From CAVQBP01 sp963723205 (GTDB lineage: Bacteria > Bacteroidota > Ignavibacteria > Ignavibacteriales > Ignavibacteriaceae): a DNA stretch of 64,000 nt. Shown here one piece after another: positions 47,360 to 56,180 of this stretch. The notes beneath the pieces are model-generated. The model made no database searches and was not told where the DNA came from. It saw nothing but the letters and a program-made list of their open reading frames with translations. A program made the translations under genes and the position numbers. The stretch is taken from contig CAVRQC010000026.1 of NCBI GenBank assembly GCA_963723205.1, positions 248,001-312,000 on the forward strand, read 5' to 3'. Position 1 is the stretch's first letter, and each line of letters opens with the position of its first letter.

Positions 47360-48379
47360 TTAAGTCGAGTTTCTAACAATTAATTTAGCTTCAAGAACAA
47401 CTGTTTTTTTCTGATGATTTTCCTGCTGATTATTAATCATTTCAATTAATATTTCTACTGCTTTTTTTCCCATTTCGAAAGATGGCTGATTAACCGTTGT
47501 AATAGTCGGATTTACCAAACTTGTTATTTTATTGTTTGAAAATCCGACTATAGCAATATCTTCCGGTATTCTTAACTTTCCTTCTTTAATCCTTTGGAAT
47601 GCACCAATGGCCACAGGATCATTTACAGCAAATATCGAATCGGGAATAATATTTTCTTTTAAAAGATCATCCATAGATTTATAACCATCAGATTCATATA
47701 ATCCGCCATAACGAATTAATTTATTCACTATAGTCATATTTGCATTTTTCAAAGCATTTTTGTACCCCTTCAACCTTTGTTCGCATATTTTTAATTCTTT
47801 AGGTCCTGAAAAATGCGCAATTTTCTTCCGCCCGGTTTGGATTAAATAATTAACTGCATTAAATGCACTTTTTGCATCATCAATAATTACTTTATTAGCC
47901 GATACATCGCTGCATACTCTATCAAAAAAAACCAAAGGTATATTTCGGCTAATTATCTCTTTAAAGTGGTTTCCGTTTTTAGTATTTTGAGATATAGATA
48001 CGATAAGTCCGGCAACTCTCTGATGCATCAGAGCATTAATATTTACAACCTCTCTTTCATAACTTTCATTTGATTGACATACTAAAATTACATAACCAGA
48101 GTGGTATGCAACTTCTTCTATTCCGCTAATAGCAGATGAAAAGAAATCGTGTTCAATTTCAGGAACAATAACACCAATGACATTACTTCTTTTACTTTTT
48201 AGGCTTTGTGCAATTGGATTAGGTGAGTAATGTAATTTTTTGGCGATTTTTTTTACTTGATCTTTTGTTTCTTGTTTAATATCAGGGTGGTTATTTAAGG
48301 CCCTCGAAACGGTAGATGTTGAAATATTTAATTTTTTAGCTATGTCTATTATTGTTGTATTTTTCGAAGTATTCAACAT
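47360..48379 (-). CDS. LacI-family regulator of the gal operon
   Basis: A 339-residue LacI/GalR regulator. The helix-turn-helix is 'TIIDIAKKLNISTSTVSRAL' (about 9-28), followed by the hinge ('HYSPNPIAQSLKSKRSNVIG') and the sugar-binding core ('VIVPEIEHDFFSSAISGIEE'). 'IFAVNDPVAIGAFQRIKEGK' and 'IAIVGFSNNKITSLVNPTIT' are typical of the C-terminal lobe. It is directly upstream of the symporter-galK-galT operon on the same strand, with operator-like palindromes in both leaders, which suggests galactose-responsive repression plus autoregulation. Confidence 0.94.
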   Translation of the reverse strand: MLNTSKNTTIIDIAKKLNISTSTVSRALNNHPDIKQETKDQVKKIAKKLHYSPNPIAQSLKSKRSNVIGVIVPEIEHDFFSSAISGIEEVAYHSGYVILVCQSNESYEREVVNINALMHQRVAGLIVSISQNTKNGNHFKEIISRNIPLVFFDRVCSDVSANKVIIDDAKSAFNAVNYLIQTGRKKIAHFSGPKELKICEQRLKGYKNALKNANMTIVNKLIRYGGLYESDGYKSMDDLLKENIIPDSIFAVNDPVAIGAFQRIKEGKLRIPEDIAIVGFSNNKITSLVNPTITTVNQPSFEMGKKAVEILIEMINNQQENHQKKTVVLEAKLIVRNST

Positions 48380-48584
48380 CTTTGGAGATTAATAAATTGT
48401 AGAAAATTTCTTTATACTAATTTCCTTTAAAATGGAAATAAAATTATTATTTCTATATCAGAACAATTATTAAAAAAAATCCGGTTGAAAAAATTAAACA
48501 AACTCAGAAAAATTACTTCGGCAAAAAAAATAGATGCGAGATTTGTAAATCGTAACTAACATACCCTCAAAATTTCATCTTAAT

Positions 48585-48620
48585 GCAAACGTTCCCGTGA
48601 ACGATTGCGACAACGATTGT
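48585..48620. promoter_or_regulatory. Three contiguous 12-bp LacI-type operator-like sequences
   Basis: gcaaacgttccc (48585-48596), gtgaacgattgc (48597-48608) and gacaacgattgt (48609-48620) abut exactly. Each has the central 'aacg' and matches gcaaacgattgc at 9, 10 and 9 of 12 positions. They lie about 205-240 bp upstream of the LacI start codon. Confidence 0.5.
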
Positions 48621-48945
48621 AATATTACATTTTTTATTTTTAAAAGTCAATAACCAATTAAAATGATATAAAAAGGGAAATAGAGAAAAGTTATTTCAAA
48701 TATGAAAACAAGTGAATGCTGAAAGATTTATTAAAATGATTACATATAAATTTATTTCTAAATATATAATCCAGATTAAAATTTTAGAAGAATGAATATG
48801 TCTACACAAAAATCTTTTATGGCTGATTATTAAAAAAATAATTTTCTAAAATTCTCTAAAAAACAAATATTTATTGTTGTAAATCTCACTTCATTTAAAG
48901 TCAACTCTAAAAAATAAAAGTATATTTTTTATTGTCAACAAAAAA

Positions 48946-48957
48946 ATAATCGTTTGC
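48946..48957. promoter_or_regulatory. Outlying copy of the LacI-type operator motif
   Basis: ataatcgtttgc matches the palindrome gcaatcgtttgc at 10 of 12 positions. It is 65 bp from the end of the decayed BNR gene and about 570 bp upstream of the LacI start. Confidence 0.35.
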
Positions 48958-49022
48958 TCAGCCTACTAAGCCAAGGCAAGAATAAAAAAAATATTGATCG
49001 GTTTATAGCTACTTTTTTGATA

Positions 49023-50170
49023 CTATTTCATTAAAATAATTTTTTTTGTTTTGGAAAAACCATCAGTTTGAAGCCTGTAAAAATAAATTCCACTCGATAA
49101 ATTAAATTTTGAATCATCAAAATCAACTTCATACATTCCTGTCTTTTTTTCTTCATCAACAATCGTTGCAATTTCTTTTCCCAGCCAATCATAGATTTTT
49201 AAAGTAACAATTCCCGGATTTGAAATCTGATACCGTATCTGCGTTACAGGATTAAAAGGATTGAGATTCTGATATAGAGATGCAGTAGTAATTACTTTAT
49301 TATCTTTTACGCCAAGAGTCGATTCTTCAATCTTGGCCATAACAATATTTCTGCCGAATTGATTTGTCTGTGTCCATACAGATTAATCTTTTCCGTTATA
49401 AGCAATAATGTTTATGTAATCACCAAGAAATTCATCATTACTGGTTTCAAAAGCTGCATCGCTAACCAGGTAATTATGATATGTCTCACCTCCATCAATA
49501 GACCGGGCAGCATAAACTTCAGTTATGGCACCTATTGTATCTCTTCTATTATAATAAACTATGTACATAACTCCGGTTACTGGCTCAATGCACATCCAGG
49601 GAAAGAACTGCGGTCTGCCGCTGTTATCATTATTTACAATTTTTGTATCACTCCAAGTTATACCTTTATCAGTAGATTTCTTTAATAGTATATCGGGATT
49701 TAAAATTACCGTTATCTTTGATCAGCCCATAAAACATAAACAGTACCTCAGTAAGGTGAATTACTTGTATCGCAAATTGTTTGGGGTAAACCATTTCCGA
49801 AAATTCCTTCAATCTCATAACCCCATCCCCAGCCGCTGACAATGTCCGATACAAAAATATCCTTACCAAAAGTAACTCCCCCCATCGAAAGACCGATCAA
49901 TGGCAATTCCTTCAGGTCCGGCCAATGCTATATAAATTTCTCCGTTAGGTCCGATTGCAGTAACAGCTCCTTCAGTATTGCTGTCATCATCCATACAGTT
50001 ACCCTCTACATCACTAATTTGCAAAGGATTGCTTCATGAATCACCGGAATCAGTTGAACGTGAAAAAAGTATTCGCTTTTATATAAAGTATCCAGATCGA
50101 AAAGCTTATCAAACTCTGTCCAGGCTACATACATATTATTATAATCCGGACTTATAAGATCAACTGAAAC
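49023..50170 (-). pseudogene. Decayed BNR/sialidase-like exported protein with T9SS tail
   Basis: Translating the minus strand across several frames gives a coherent Asp-box (BNR) protein. 'NMYVAWTEFDKL', 'SRSTDSGDS...NPLQISDVEG', 'GPNGEIYIALAGPEG', 'YVLWADQR', 'ILLKKSTDKGITWSDTKIVN', 'RSIDGGETY' and 'GDYINIIAYNGKD' appear in order. It finishes with a T9SS module (49023-49340) ending 'KKIILMK' and a shortened 'QNLNPFNP' box. There is an in-frame TAA at 49383-49385 followed by 'SVWTQTNQ', and at least two frameshifts, one near 49715. The 5' part is missing, and the relic ends close to the tRNA fragment at 50214. Confidence 0.75.
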
Positions 50171-50213
50171 CTATAAAAAAAACTGATTTTGGATTAATAT
50201 CGAGCTTTTTAAG

Positions 50214-50256
50214 TGTGACAGAAAGGACTTGAATCCCCGACTCTTTGATTATGAAT
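50214..50256 (-). other. tRNA 3'-half-like fragment (CAT anticodon arm to T-arm), att-like remnant
   Basis: The minus strand reads an anticodon-arm-like 'tattcataatcaaag' (anticodon CAT) followed by a variable region and a T-arm-like 'gtcggggattcaagtcc'. No D-arm or 5' acceptor follows, so this is not a complete tRNA. The T-stem pairs poorly. It sits about 90 bp from an integrase N-terminus, the arrangement left by site-specific integration into a tRNA gene. Confidence 0.45.
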
Positions 50257-50343
50257 AAACGGGAATCCTTATTATACTGTTTCTATACTTACTTTTTTTT
50301 ATCCCTTGGATACTTTTGGTAAAAATCGAGAGAGGTTTATTCA

Positions 50344-50528
50344 ATGTTCATTAAAAAAAGAAAAACTTACCATCAGGTAATTTATTTTGTTGATGGAAAC
50401 GGATTTAGAAATCAACATAAAGAACTACAATTATAAAAGCACAAGAATTTCTTTCCCGATTCAATCTAGAAAAAGAGAAAGGAAACAAATCAAATATACA
50501 GCCATCCGCAGCAGGAAAACCTAAGTAG
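50344..50528 (+). pseudogene. Tyrosine-recombinase/phage integrase N-terminal remnant
   Basis: Frame 1 reads 'MFIKKRKTYHQVIYFVDGNG' and stops soon after. The next frame continues 'KAQEFLSRFNLEKEKG', the arm-type N-terminus expected of tyrosine recombinases (...K-A-x-E-F-L-x-x-F). No core-binding or catalytic R-H-R-Y region remains. Points away from the tRNA-like fragment. Short match, so moderate confidence. Confidence 0.45.
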
Positions 50529-50730
50529 GGCAGTAAATTCAATATAAATATGTAATGGCTTTATACCCTTATAATGAAGCCAATCTTTTGAGTAATTTAT
50601 TCTTCATTCTAAAATCACAATACATAAAAGTCAGTTAATTAATAACCATTGGTCTTATTATATTTAGTAATACCCAAACTATTTTAATTTAATAATATTT
50701 TTTAACTAAGAATTAATTTATAACCAAATT

Positions 50731-51066
50731 ATGGCTGAAAAAACTAAACTTTGGTACTTTGAAAACTTTAATCTTTTTAACGGATTAAGTGAAGAAAAAA
50801 GATGGAGCTGAGCCGCATTACCTAAATGCATGAATTAAATAAAAAATGAACCAATTTATTTTGCCAATGATCCGTCTACATCTATTTTTTTCTTAAAAAC
50901 AGGCAGGGTGAAGATAGTTAAGTATTCAGCAGATGGAAAAGAAAATATTTTGACTCTCATTAATCCGGGTGAAATTTTTGGTGAAATGGCTTTCCTGGAT
51001 GAAAAAGAAAGTTCTGATTTTGCAGTAACGGTTGAACCTGCTCTTATTTGTGCAATCAATAAATAA
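50731..51066 (+). pseudogene. Crp/Fnr-family regulator relic (cNMP-binding domain only)
   Basis: One frame of 112 codons reads 'MAEKTKLWYFENFNLFNGLS', then two in-frame stops, then 'IYFANDPSTSIFFLKTGRVK', 'ILTLINPGEIFGEMAFLDEK' and 'ALICAINK', a clear cyclic-nucleotide-binding domain with the GE-x-FGE phosphate-binding loop. It stops where the central helix should begin; the DNA-binding domain is absent. At least three nonsense or truncation lesions, so a pseudogene. Confidence 0.8.
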
Positions 51067-51099
51067 GACTTAATCTTGAATAGTAATTAGCAGGCCTGT

Positions 51100-51704
51100 T
51101 TAAATTTCATAAATAATTACATTAAGTTTGGTAATAGGAATAATATATTTATCTGCAAAAAATATTATCGATGAATCAATTTTAAGAGACTTATAAACAT
51201 TTTTAGGTATAGCCAAATCCCCAAAATAAACCTTGCCTGTTTTATCTTTAACGCATCAGGTTTTAGGTAAAGCCAGAGTTAAAGTGCAGAAAAGTTTAAT
51301 ACTAATTCCCAAATCTTCTCCGCTGTTTGCGTCCACTCCGCCTGGTATATCTAAGGAAATAGTTTTAGAATCTTGCTGGTTAACCCAATCTATTATTTCT
51401 TCATAATTAGATGTGGATTTTCTTTTCAAATTATAACCGTGATTTTTAAGATGTCTTGCTGCACAAATACCTCCCCCTCCGTTATTTCCTTTCCCAGCTG
51501 AACCAGGATAATATTAGTTTTATTATTTACAAAACGGCTGGTTAATTCGGAAAGGTCTCGTCCTGCATTTTCCATCATTTGAAATAAATTCGTCCTTGTT
51601 TCATTAATTGCTATTTTATCAATTTCAATCATCTGCTCACGTGTAACTGCAGGATTTTTTTTACCGTCATCTGTTTCAAAATATTTTATACTGTTTGCAT
51701 CCAT
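51100..51704 (-). pseudogene. NAD(P)H-hydrate epimerase (YjeF N-domain) relic
   Basis: The start is intact: 'VTREQMIEIDKIAINETRTN' and 'LFQMMENAGRDLSELTSRFV'. After 'TNIILV' a one-base shift moves the glycine-rich 'AGKGNNGGGGICAARHLKNH' out of frame. Later 'SLDIPGGVDANSGEDLG' and, after another in-frame stop, 'DKTGKVYFGDLAIPKNVYKS' complete the family pattern. The enzyme repairs hydrated NAD(P)H. The kinase (dehydratase) half is not present. Two lesions make inactivation likely unless the sequence has errors. An intact copy would be expected elsewhere in the genome. Confidence 0.8.
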
Positions 51705-51719
51705 ATAATTCTCATAAGG

Positions 51720-52238
51720 TTATATGTCTTTGGGTTGCAGTAATTTTGCAATCAATCCGGTCCACCCGGTCTGATGAGAAGCTCCAAGCCCCCTCCCCTC
51801 ATCCCCATGAAAATATTCATAAAATAAGATATAATCTTTAAAATGAGGATCGGTTTGAAATTTATTATTGGTTCCATAGACAGGTCGATTCCCTTCTTTG
51901 TTCAATAAAAATAAATTTTTTAATCTTCTTGTTATTTCTTCCGAAATTTCTTTAAGCGTAAAATATTTTCCCGAATTTGTTGGATACTCTACCTTGAAGT
52001 CATCACCATAATAATGATGAAACCTTTGAAGAGATTCGATTATTAAAAAATTCATTGGAAACCAGATCGGTCCGCGCCAGTTTGAATTACCGCCGAATAA
52101 ACCGGTCTCCGACTCAGCCGGTTCATAATTGATTGTAAAGGTATTACCGTCACTCTTAAAAACATATGGATTATTTTGATGGAACTTTGATAGTGCACGA
52201 ATTCCATAATCCGATAGGAATTCTGATTCATCCAGCAT
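51720..52238 (-). CDS. GH63/MGH1-like glucosidase, C-terminal fragment (after frameshift)
   Basis: The last 172 residues of the (alpha/alpha)6 barrel: 'GLFGGNSNWRGPIWFPMNFL', 'RPVYGTNNKFQTDPHFKDYI' and 'GDEGRGLGASHQTGWTGLIA', the last typical of the conserved GH63/MGH1-type C-terminus. It continues the larger upstream fragment once one A is restored in the run near 52254 ('GHRLK' + 'RILKRMLDESEF'). Not an independent gene. Confidence 0.75.
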   Translation of the reverse strand: MLDESEFLSDYGIRALSKFHQNNPYVFKSDGNTFTINYEPAESETGLFGGNSNWRGPIWFPMNFLIIESLQRFHHYYGDDFKVEYPTNSGKYFTLKEISEEITRRLKNLFLLNKEGNRPVYGTNNKFQTDPHFKDYILFYEYFHGDEGRGLGASHQTGWTGLIAKLLQPKDI

Positions 52239-52243
52239 TCTTT

Positions 52244-54340
52244 TTAGAATTCTTTTAAACGATGGCCGCGCAATAATGAGAATAATCTACTCTCACCTCT
52301 TCCTTTAATATTCCATCTTGATACAAGATTTGAAAGATCCGGTCTGTAATTTAAAAACCAATCCATTCTTTTAGCAAACTCTGGACATTTCTCAATAATC
52401 GACGGTTCAATTACTTCAACCGCAAAAAGTGGAATAAGACCTACCATTGAATGAATCTTTATTCTGCTACACCCATTAAACGAACTGAGCACATCATAAT
52501 AAAATTCATCATCTTCATCCCAAAGATTTATCCCTTTCCCCCCGATATTTGTCATCGCACCCGCTATGTATAAGAAATGCTCTAAAAATTTAGTTGCCAA
52601 ATCCTGGTAAATAGGATTTCTTTTTGACAGTTCAAGCGAGATTCGCAACATATTTAAAGAGAACATTGCCATCCACGCAGTTCCATCTGCCTGCTCAAGA
52701 TATTCACCAGATTTCAATCCCGCACTGCGATCAAAAACACCTATATTATCTAATCCCAAAAAACCGCCCTGGAAAATATTCAGGTCATCTTTATCTTTAC
52801 GATTTACCCACCATGTAAAATTCAAAAGCATTTTGTGAAAAACTGATTCAAGAAACGGGATATCTCCTTTTCCGTCGTTATTTTTTTGATCAATCTTATA
52901 AACACGCCAGGCAGCCCATGCATGTACAGGTGGATTAACATCTGAAAAGTTCCATTCGTATGCAGGCAGCTGACCATTGGGATGCATATACCATTCACGG
53001 GTTAAAAGTACCAACTGTTTCTTTGCAAATTCCGAATCAACGATTGCCAGAGAAATACAGTGAAATGCTAAATCCCATGCAGCATACCACGGGTATTCCC
53101 ATTTATCCGGCATTGAAATTATATCTGCATTATTTAGATGAAACCAGCTGCTGTTCCTTCCTTTAAGTCTTTGTTTAGGGGGAGCCGACTGCTTTGGATC
53201 CCCTTTCAACCACTGTGAGATATCATAATAATAAAATTGCTTATTCCACAGCATTCCGGCAATAGCCTGCCTTTGTATATTTTTCTCATCTTCACTTATA
53301 ATATCAGATTGAAGTTCTGAATAAAATTTATTTGCTTCATTAATTTTATCTTCAAATATTTTATCAAAATCTTCGAAGGCGTTTTTGAAAGACGATTTTG
53401 TTAATCTTAATCTAATTGTTCCCGGTTGTTCATTTAATACTGCTATTTTATAATTTACTGCTGCCTTAGTACCATATTTTTGCGGATTAATTACATCTTT
53501 TTTATTATTAATTATGTAATCATTTATGCCGTCTTTGAAGTATCCTTTTGGATTATCTGCTCCATATAATTTTTTAATATTGGTTTCATTTTCGCAGAAA
53601 AGGAAATCGCAGCTATTTTCAAAATAAAGCTTGTAATCACCTAAGTCTTTATGTTCGGCAAGAATGACACGGTTTTTATTTAAGGATATTTTCGGTTTAT
53701 AATCATCATAACCCCAGGACCATGTATTGCGGAACCATATCTGGGGTATAATATTGATTTCTGCTTTTTGCTTCCCTCTATTGTATACTGTTATCCTGAT
53801 TAAAATATCCTCGGCTTCGTTTTTGCAATATTCAATAAAAATATCAAAGTATTTATCTTCGTCAAAAATTCCAGAATCGATTAGCTCATATTCCGGATCA
53901 AATTTTCCTCTCTTTTTATTTTCATCAATTAATTTTTTGTATGGAAATTCAATTTGAGAATACTTATAAAGCATTTTCATATAAGAATGATCAGGTGTAT
54001 TATCGAGATAATAATAATATTCCTTAACATCCTCTCCATGATTCCCTTCTCTCCCGGTCAATCCGAAATATCGTTCCTTAAGAATCGGATCTCTCCCGTT
54101 CCAAAAACTTAAAGCGAAACAAAGAATTTGTTTATCATCACTTATACCGCCAATTCCTTCTTCACCCCATCTATATGCTTTACTTCTTGCCGCATCGTGA
54201 GTTATAAACTCCCATGCATCACCATTTTTGCTGTAATCTTCGCGGACAGTTCCCCATTGTCTATCCGTTAAATATGGCCCCCAATTTTGCATATTATTTT
54301 TCGTCAAAGAATTTTTTGATCTTTCTCTTTCTTTATCCAT
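52244..54340 (-). CDS. GH63/MGH1-like glucosidase, main part (frameshifted)
   Basis: 698 residues without a signal peptide, so cytoplasmic. N-terminal region 'NWGPYLTDRQWGTVREDYSK', a beta-sandwich with 'ALSFWNGRDPILKERYFGLT', then an (alpha/alpha)6 barrel ('YPWYAAWDLAFHCISLAIVD', 'NGQLPAYEWNFSDVNPPVHA', 'GFLGLDNIGVFDRS'). The asp-rich and W-rich motifs fit GH63/mannosylglycerate-hydrolase-like enzymes acting on alpha-glucosides or compatible solutes. The frame ends 'GHRLKEF' where a one-base deletion in an A run breaks it; the remainder is in the adjacent fragment. Combined length about 870. Confidence 0.8.
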   Translation of the reverse strand: MDKERERSKNSLTKNNMQNWGPYLTDRQWGTVREDYSKNGDAWEFITHDAARSKAYRWGEEGIGGISDDKQILCFALSFWNGRDPILKERYFGLTGREGNHGEDVKEYYYYLDNTPDHSYMKMLYKYSQIEFPYKKLIDENKKRGKFDPEYELIDSGIFDEDKYFDIFIEYCKNEAEDILIRITVYNRGKQKAEINIIPQIWFRNTWSWGYDDYKPKISLNKNRVILAEHKDLGDYKLYFENSCDFLFCENETNIKKLYGADNPKGYFKDGINDYIINNKKDVINPQKYGTKAAVNYKIAVLNEQPGTIRLRLTKSSFKNAFEDFDKIFEDKINEANKFYSELQSDIISEDEKNIQRQAIAGMLWNKQFYYYDISQWLKGDPKQSAPPKQRLKGRNSSWFHLNNADIISMPDKWEYPWYAAWDLAFHCISLAIVDSEFAKKQLVLLTREWYMHPNGQLPAYEWNFSDVNPPVHAWAAWRVYKIDQKNNDGKGDIPFLESVFHKMLLNFTWWVNRKDKDDLNIFQGGFLGLDNIGVFDRSAGLKSGEYLEQADGTAWMAMFSLNMLRISLELSKRNPIYQDLATKFLEHFLYIAGAMTNIGGKGINLWDEDDEFYYDVLSSFNGCSRIKIHSMVGLIPLFAVEVIEPSIIEKCPEFAKRMDWFLNYRPDLSNLVSRWNIKGRGESRLFSLLRGHRLKEF

Positions 54341-54437
54341 AACTATACTTTTTAGATTGATAAAAAATAATTAAGTGCTCCTATAAACCTACAGAATATT
54401 TAAAGCTTTTTCCGAGACCAAGCTTACAAATTATATT

Positions 54438-54659
54438 TTATTTTCTGATTTTATTTATGGTTGCAGCAGAATATACCGATACAGAAAAAGAGACGAAAAA
54501 TGTCAGAATAAATTTAAAATAATCTATTCCACCAAACTCAACATTAATTACAGTATTCCATTGATTAATCAAGTTTAAAATTATCCCGACAAATGTTGCA
54601 GTTCTCAAGTGAATGTTATGTGTATAAAACTCTAAATTCCGATAATAAAATTGTACCAA
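54438..54659 (-). CDS. NrtS-like small membrane protein
   Basis: 73 residues with two membrane spans. 'RTATFVGIILNLINQWNTVI' and 'YFKFILTFFVSFSVSVYSAA' match the pattern of the NrtS nitrate/nitrite transport-associated family (R-x4-VG-x-ILN-LINQ ... K-x-x-LT-x5-VS-x-YSA). In other bacteria NrtS works as a small two-gene or single-gene nitrate/nitrite transporter. No nitrate genes are visible nearby, so its role here is uncertain. Divergent from the thioredoxin-like gene that starts 42 bp away. Confidence 0.6.
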   Translation of the reverse strand: MVQFYYRNLEFYTHNIHLRTATFVGIILNLINQWNTVINVEFGGIDYFKFILTFFVSFSVSVYSAATINKIRK

Positions 54660-54700
54660 AACTCATATAGGAATGATTTTATTATTAGGATATTAGAAAT

Positions 54701-55012
54701 ATGAATAAATTAAAAATCAAAATTGAAATTCAGCACTTCGATGACTGTCCGAATTCACCTAAACTGATACAGCGAGTGAAGGAAGCAATAAAATATTATG
54801 TTAAAAATATTCAATATGAAGAAATTTTAGTTACTTCAAACGAAGAAGCTCAAAGAATCGGATTTCGCGGTTCTCCAACTTTATTAATTAACGGGAAAGA
54901 CATTGAAGATTTGCCCGTTCCAAAAGAGCCTGCCTTAATGTGCCGCTTTTATTCAGATGGGCTTCCATCAGTTGATGCTATAAAAAAGGTTTTGGATTCG
55001 TTTGCTAAATAG
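54701..55012 (+). CDS. Thioredoxin-like 'DF family' (seleno)protein homologue
   Basis: 103 residues. 'IEIQHFDDCPNSPKLIQRVK' carries the DC-P-N site (Cys where relatives may have Sec) after the first beta strand, followed by 'ITSN'-type strand, 'FRGSPTLLINGKDIEDLP' (cis-Pro loop) and 'ALMCRFYSDGLPSVDAI'. Such proteins are annotated as DF-family or alkylmercury-lyase-like redox proteins, cytoplasmic, function unknown. The SP-T cis-proline supports a thioredoxin fold. Single gene. Confidence 0.75.
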   Translation: MNKLKIKIEIQHFDDCPNSPKLIQRVKEAIKYYVKNIQYEEILVTSNEEAQRIGFRGSPTLLINGKDIEDLPVPKEPALMCRFYSDGLPSVDAIKKVLDSFAK

Positions 55013-55869
55013 CTTATGATTCTGTTTTGGTGCAAAGTGTTTTCAATGAAATATCGGTTTTATAACTAAAATAAAATAGCTCAGGTTTTAATTAATATTT
55101 GGACATTTGAACACTTCTAAATTTATTTTTATTCTGAAATTGTCTACTTGTGCAAATTTCGTTTAATATCAAAGTATTACCATTTCATTAATACACCATA
55201 ACATTATTTTAGATATATTGGACGCATCCTAAAAAATTTTATCTCCCAATTGAAAAAAGTCTGGACCTTACAATCCATTCTTATCTATTTCCCAATCCTA
55301 ATTGATTCAAAATTATCTGCGGTACAAGTAATCCGGGAACTTGATCAGATTTTTCCCACCGAAACATTTAGCTCGTTTATTGGGCCAAGGAGTGATATTG
55401 TTAAAAATGAAAAGAACGAAATTAAATAATGAATACTCTCAGCTATTGTGCTGGATGAACTCCATTCTATTAATGGAGACAAGTCTATTTTTGAAGGATC
55501 TAAGAATACAACTAACGAATCTTTCAAGAATGTTTGTATAGCAAAATCTTTTAAAAGTTCTAAGGTTATTGAAAAGGTTATTGAAAAGCTTAGTAAAAAG
55601 TAACTACATTATTAAAATTAAAACATATTTAAGAATACATCAACAATCTTTATTCTTCTCTTAATCATTATTTATTCGACAAACGAAGAATATTATGTTA
55701 ATGCAACCGATTGAGGATTTGTTGATTTATTTTTACCATCAGTCTTTAGTAGACAATTAGTTTTTATTCTAGTTAAGGATTAGTTCCTTTTTCATCCCTT
55801 TGCTCGATTTACTTATTATTCTTTTCTTCATAATATGGTTGTGTTTAATTACCAGGAAAGAGATTTAAG
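55013..55869. other. 857-bp region without an intact gene; possible decayed reading frame at 55250-55603
   Basis: From a TTG at 55250 one frame reads 'KKVWTLQSILIYFPILIDSK' and 'VQVIRELDQIFPTETFSSFI', meets two adjacent stops (55430-55435), then continues 'AIVLDELHSINGDKSIFEGS' to a stop at 55603. Its length and protein-like composition suggest a relic, but no family is recognised. The rest is AT-rich with no feature that I can support. Confidence 0.3.
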
Positions 55870-56055
55870 ATGTACCAGATAAATAATAAAGGCAATTGGA
55901 TTGCATTAAAACAAAGGATCATACTGGCATATCCAACAATAACCATGGATGATTTAGAATTAAACCATGGCGATGAATTCGATCTGCTTGTTAGGTTACA
56001 AAAAAAATTTTCAAAGACTAAAAAAGAAATTATTAGGATGATTGATAAACTATAA
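55870..56055 (+). CDS. CsbD-like small stress protein
   Basis: 61 residues. 'INNKGNWIALKQRIILAYPT', 'DDLELNHGDEFDLLVRLQKK' and 'TKKEIIRMID' follow the CsbD/YjbJ pattern (KGNW-K ... DDL-x6-D-L-x-G-x-LQ-K-x-G-x-T-x-E-x-A). CsbD proteins are small, cytoplasmic and general-stress induced, with unknown biochemical role. Preceded by an AG-rich stretch ('aggaaagag') about 10 bp upstream of the ATG. Confidence 0.7.
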   Translation: MYQINNKGNWIALKQRIILAYPTITMDDLELNHGDEFDLLVRLQKKFSKTKKEIIRMIDKL

Positions 56056-56180
56056 TTGTTTTAAGATACATTAATAATTAATTGAAAGTTTTAAAATAGA
56101 CCGTACAAAATTCTCTCAAAAAATAACCGTATTCGACAAATAACCATTTTAAAAATAATAACAAGAGTAAAGGTCCTGAT

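Larger units (their letters stand above)
48380..49022. other. 643-bp AT-rich intergenic region
   Basis: No credible coding sequence on either strand. It should contain the promoter of the LacI gene. The notable content is a cluster of three contiguous 12-mers (48585-48620) and one more copy (48946-48957) of the CG-centred motif described separately. Confidence 0.65.
50171..50730. other. Non-coding junction carrying integration-site and integrase remnants
   Basis: About 560 bp between the BNR relic and the Crp-like relic. It contains a tRNA 3'-half-like stretch and an integrase N-terminal remnant (both listed). The remaining bases from about 50530 to 50730 show no reading frame or structure that I can support. 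Confidence 0.5.

Noticed and set aside
49669..49869. 66-residue minus-strand frame 'MVRIFLYRTLSAAG'
   Set aside because: Out-of-frame read of the decayed BNR gene; the correct frame gives recognisable Asp-box sequence.
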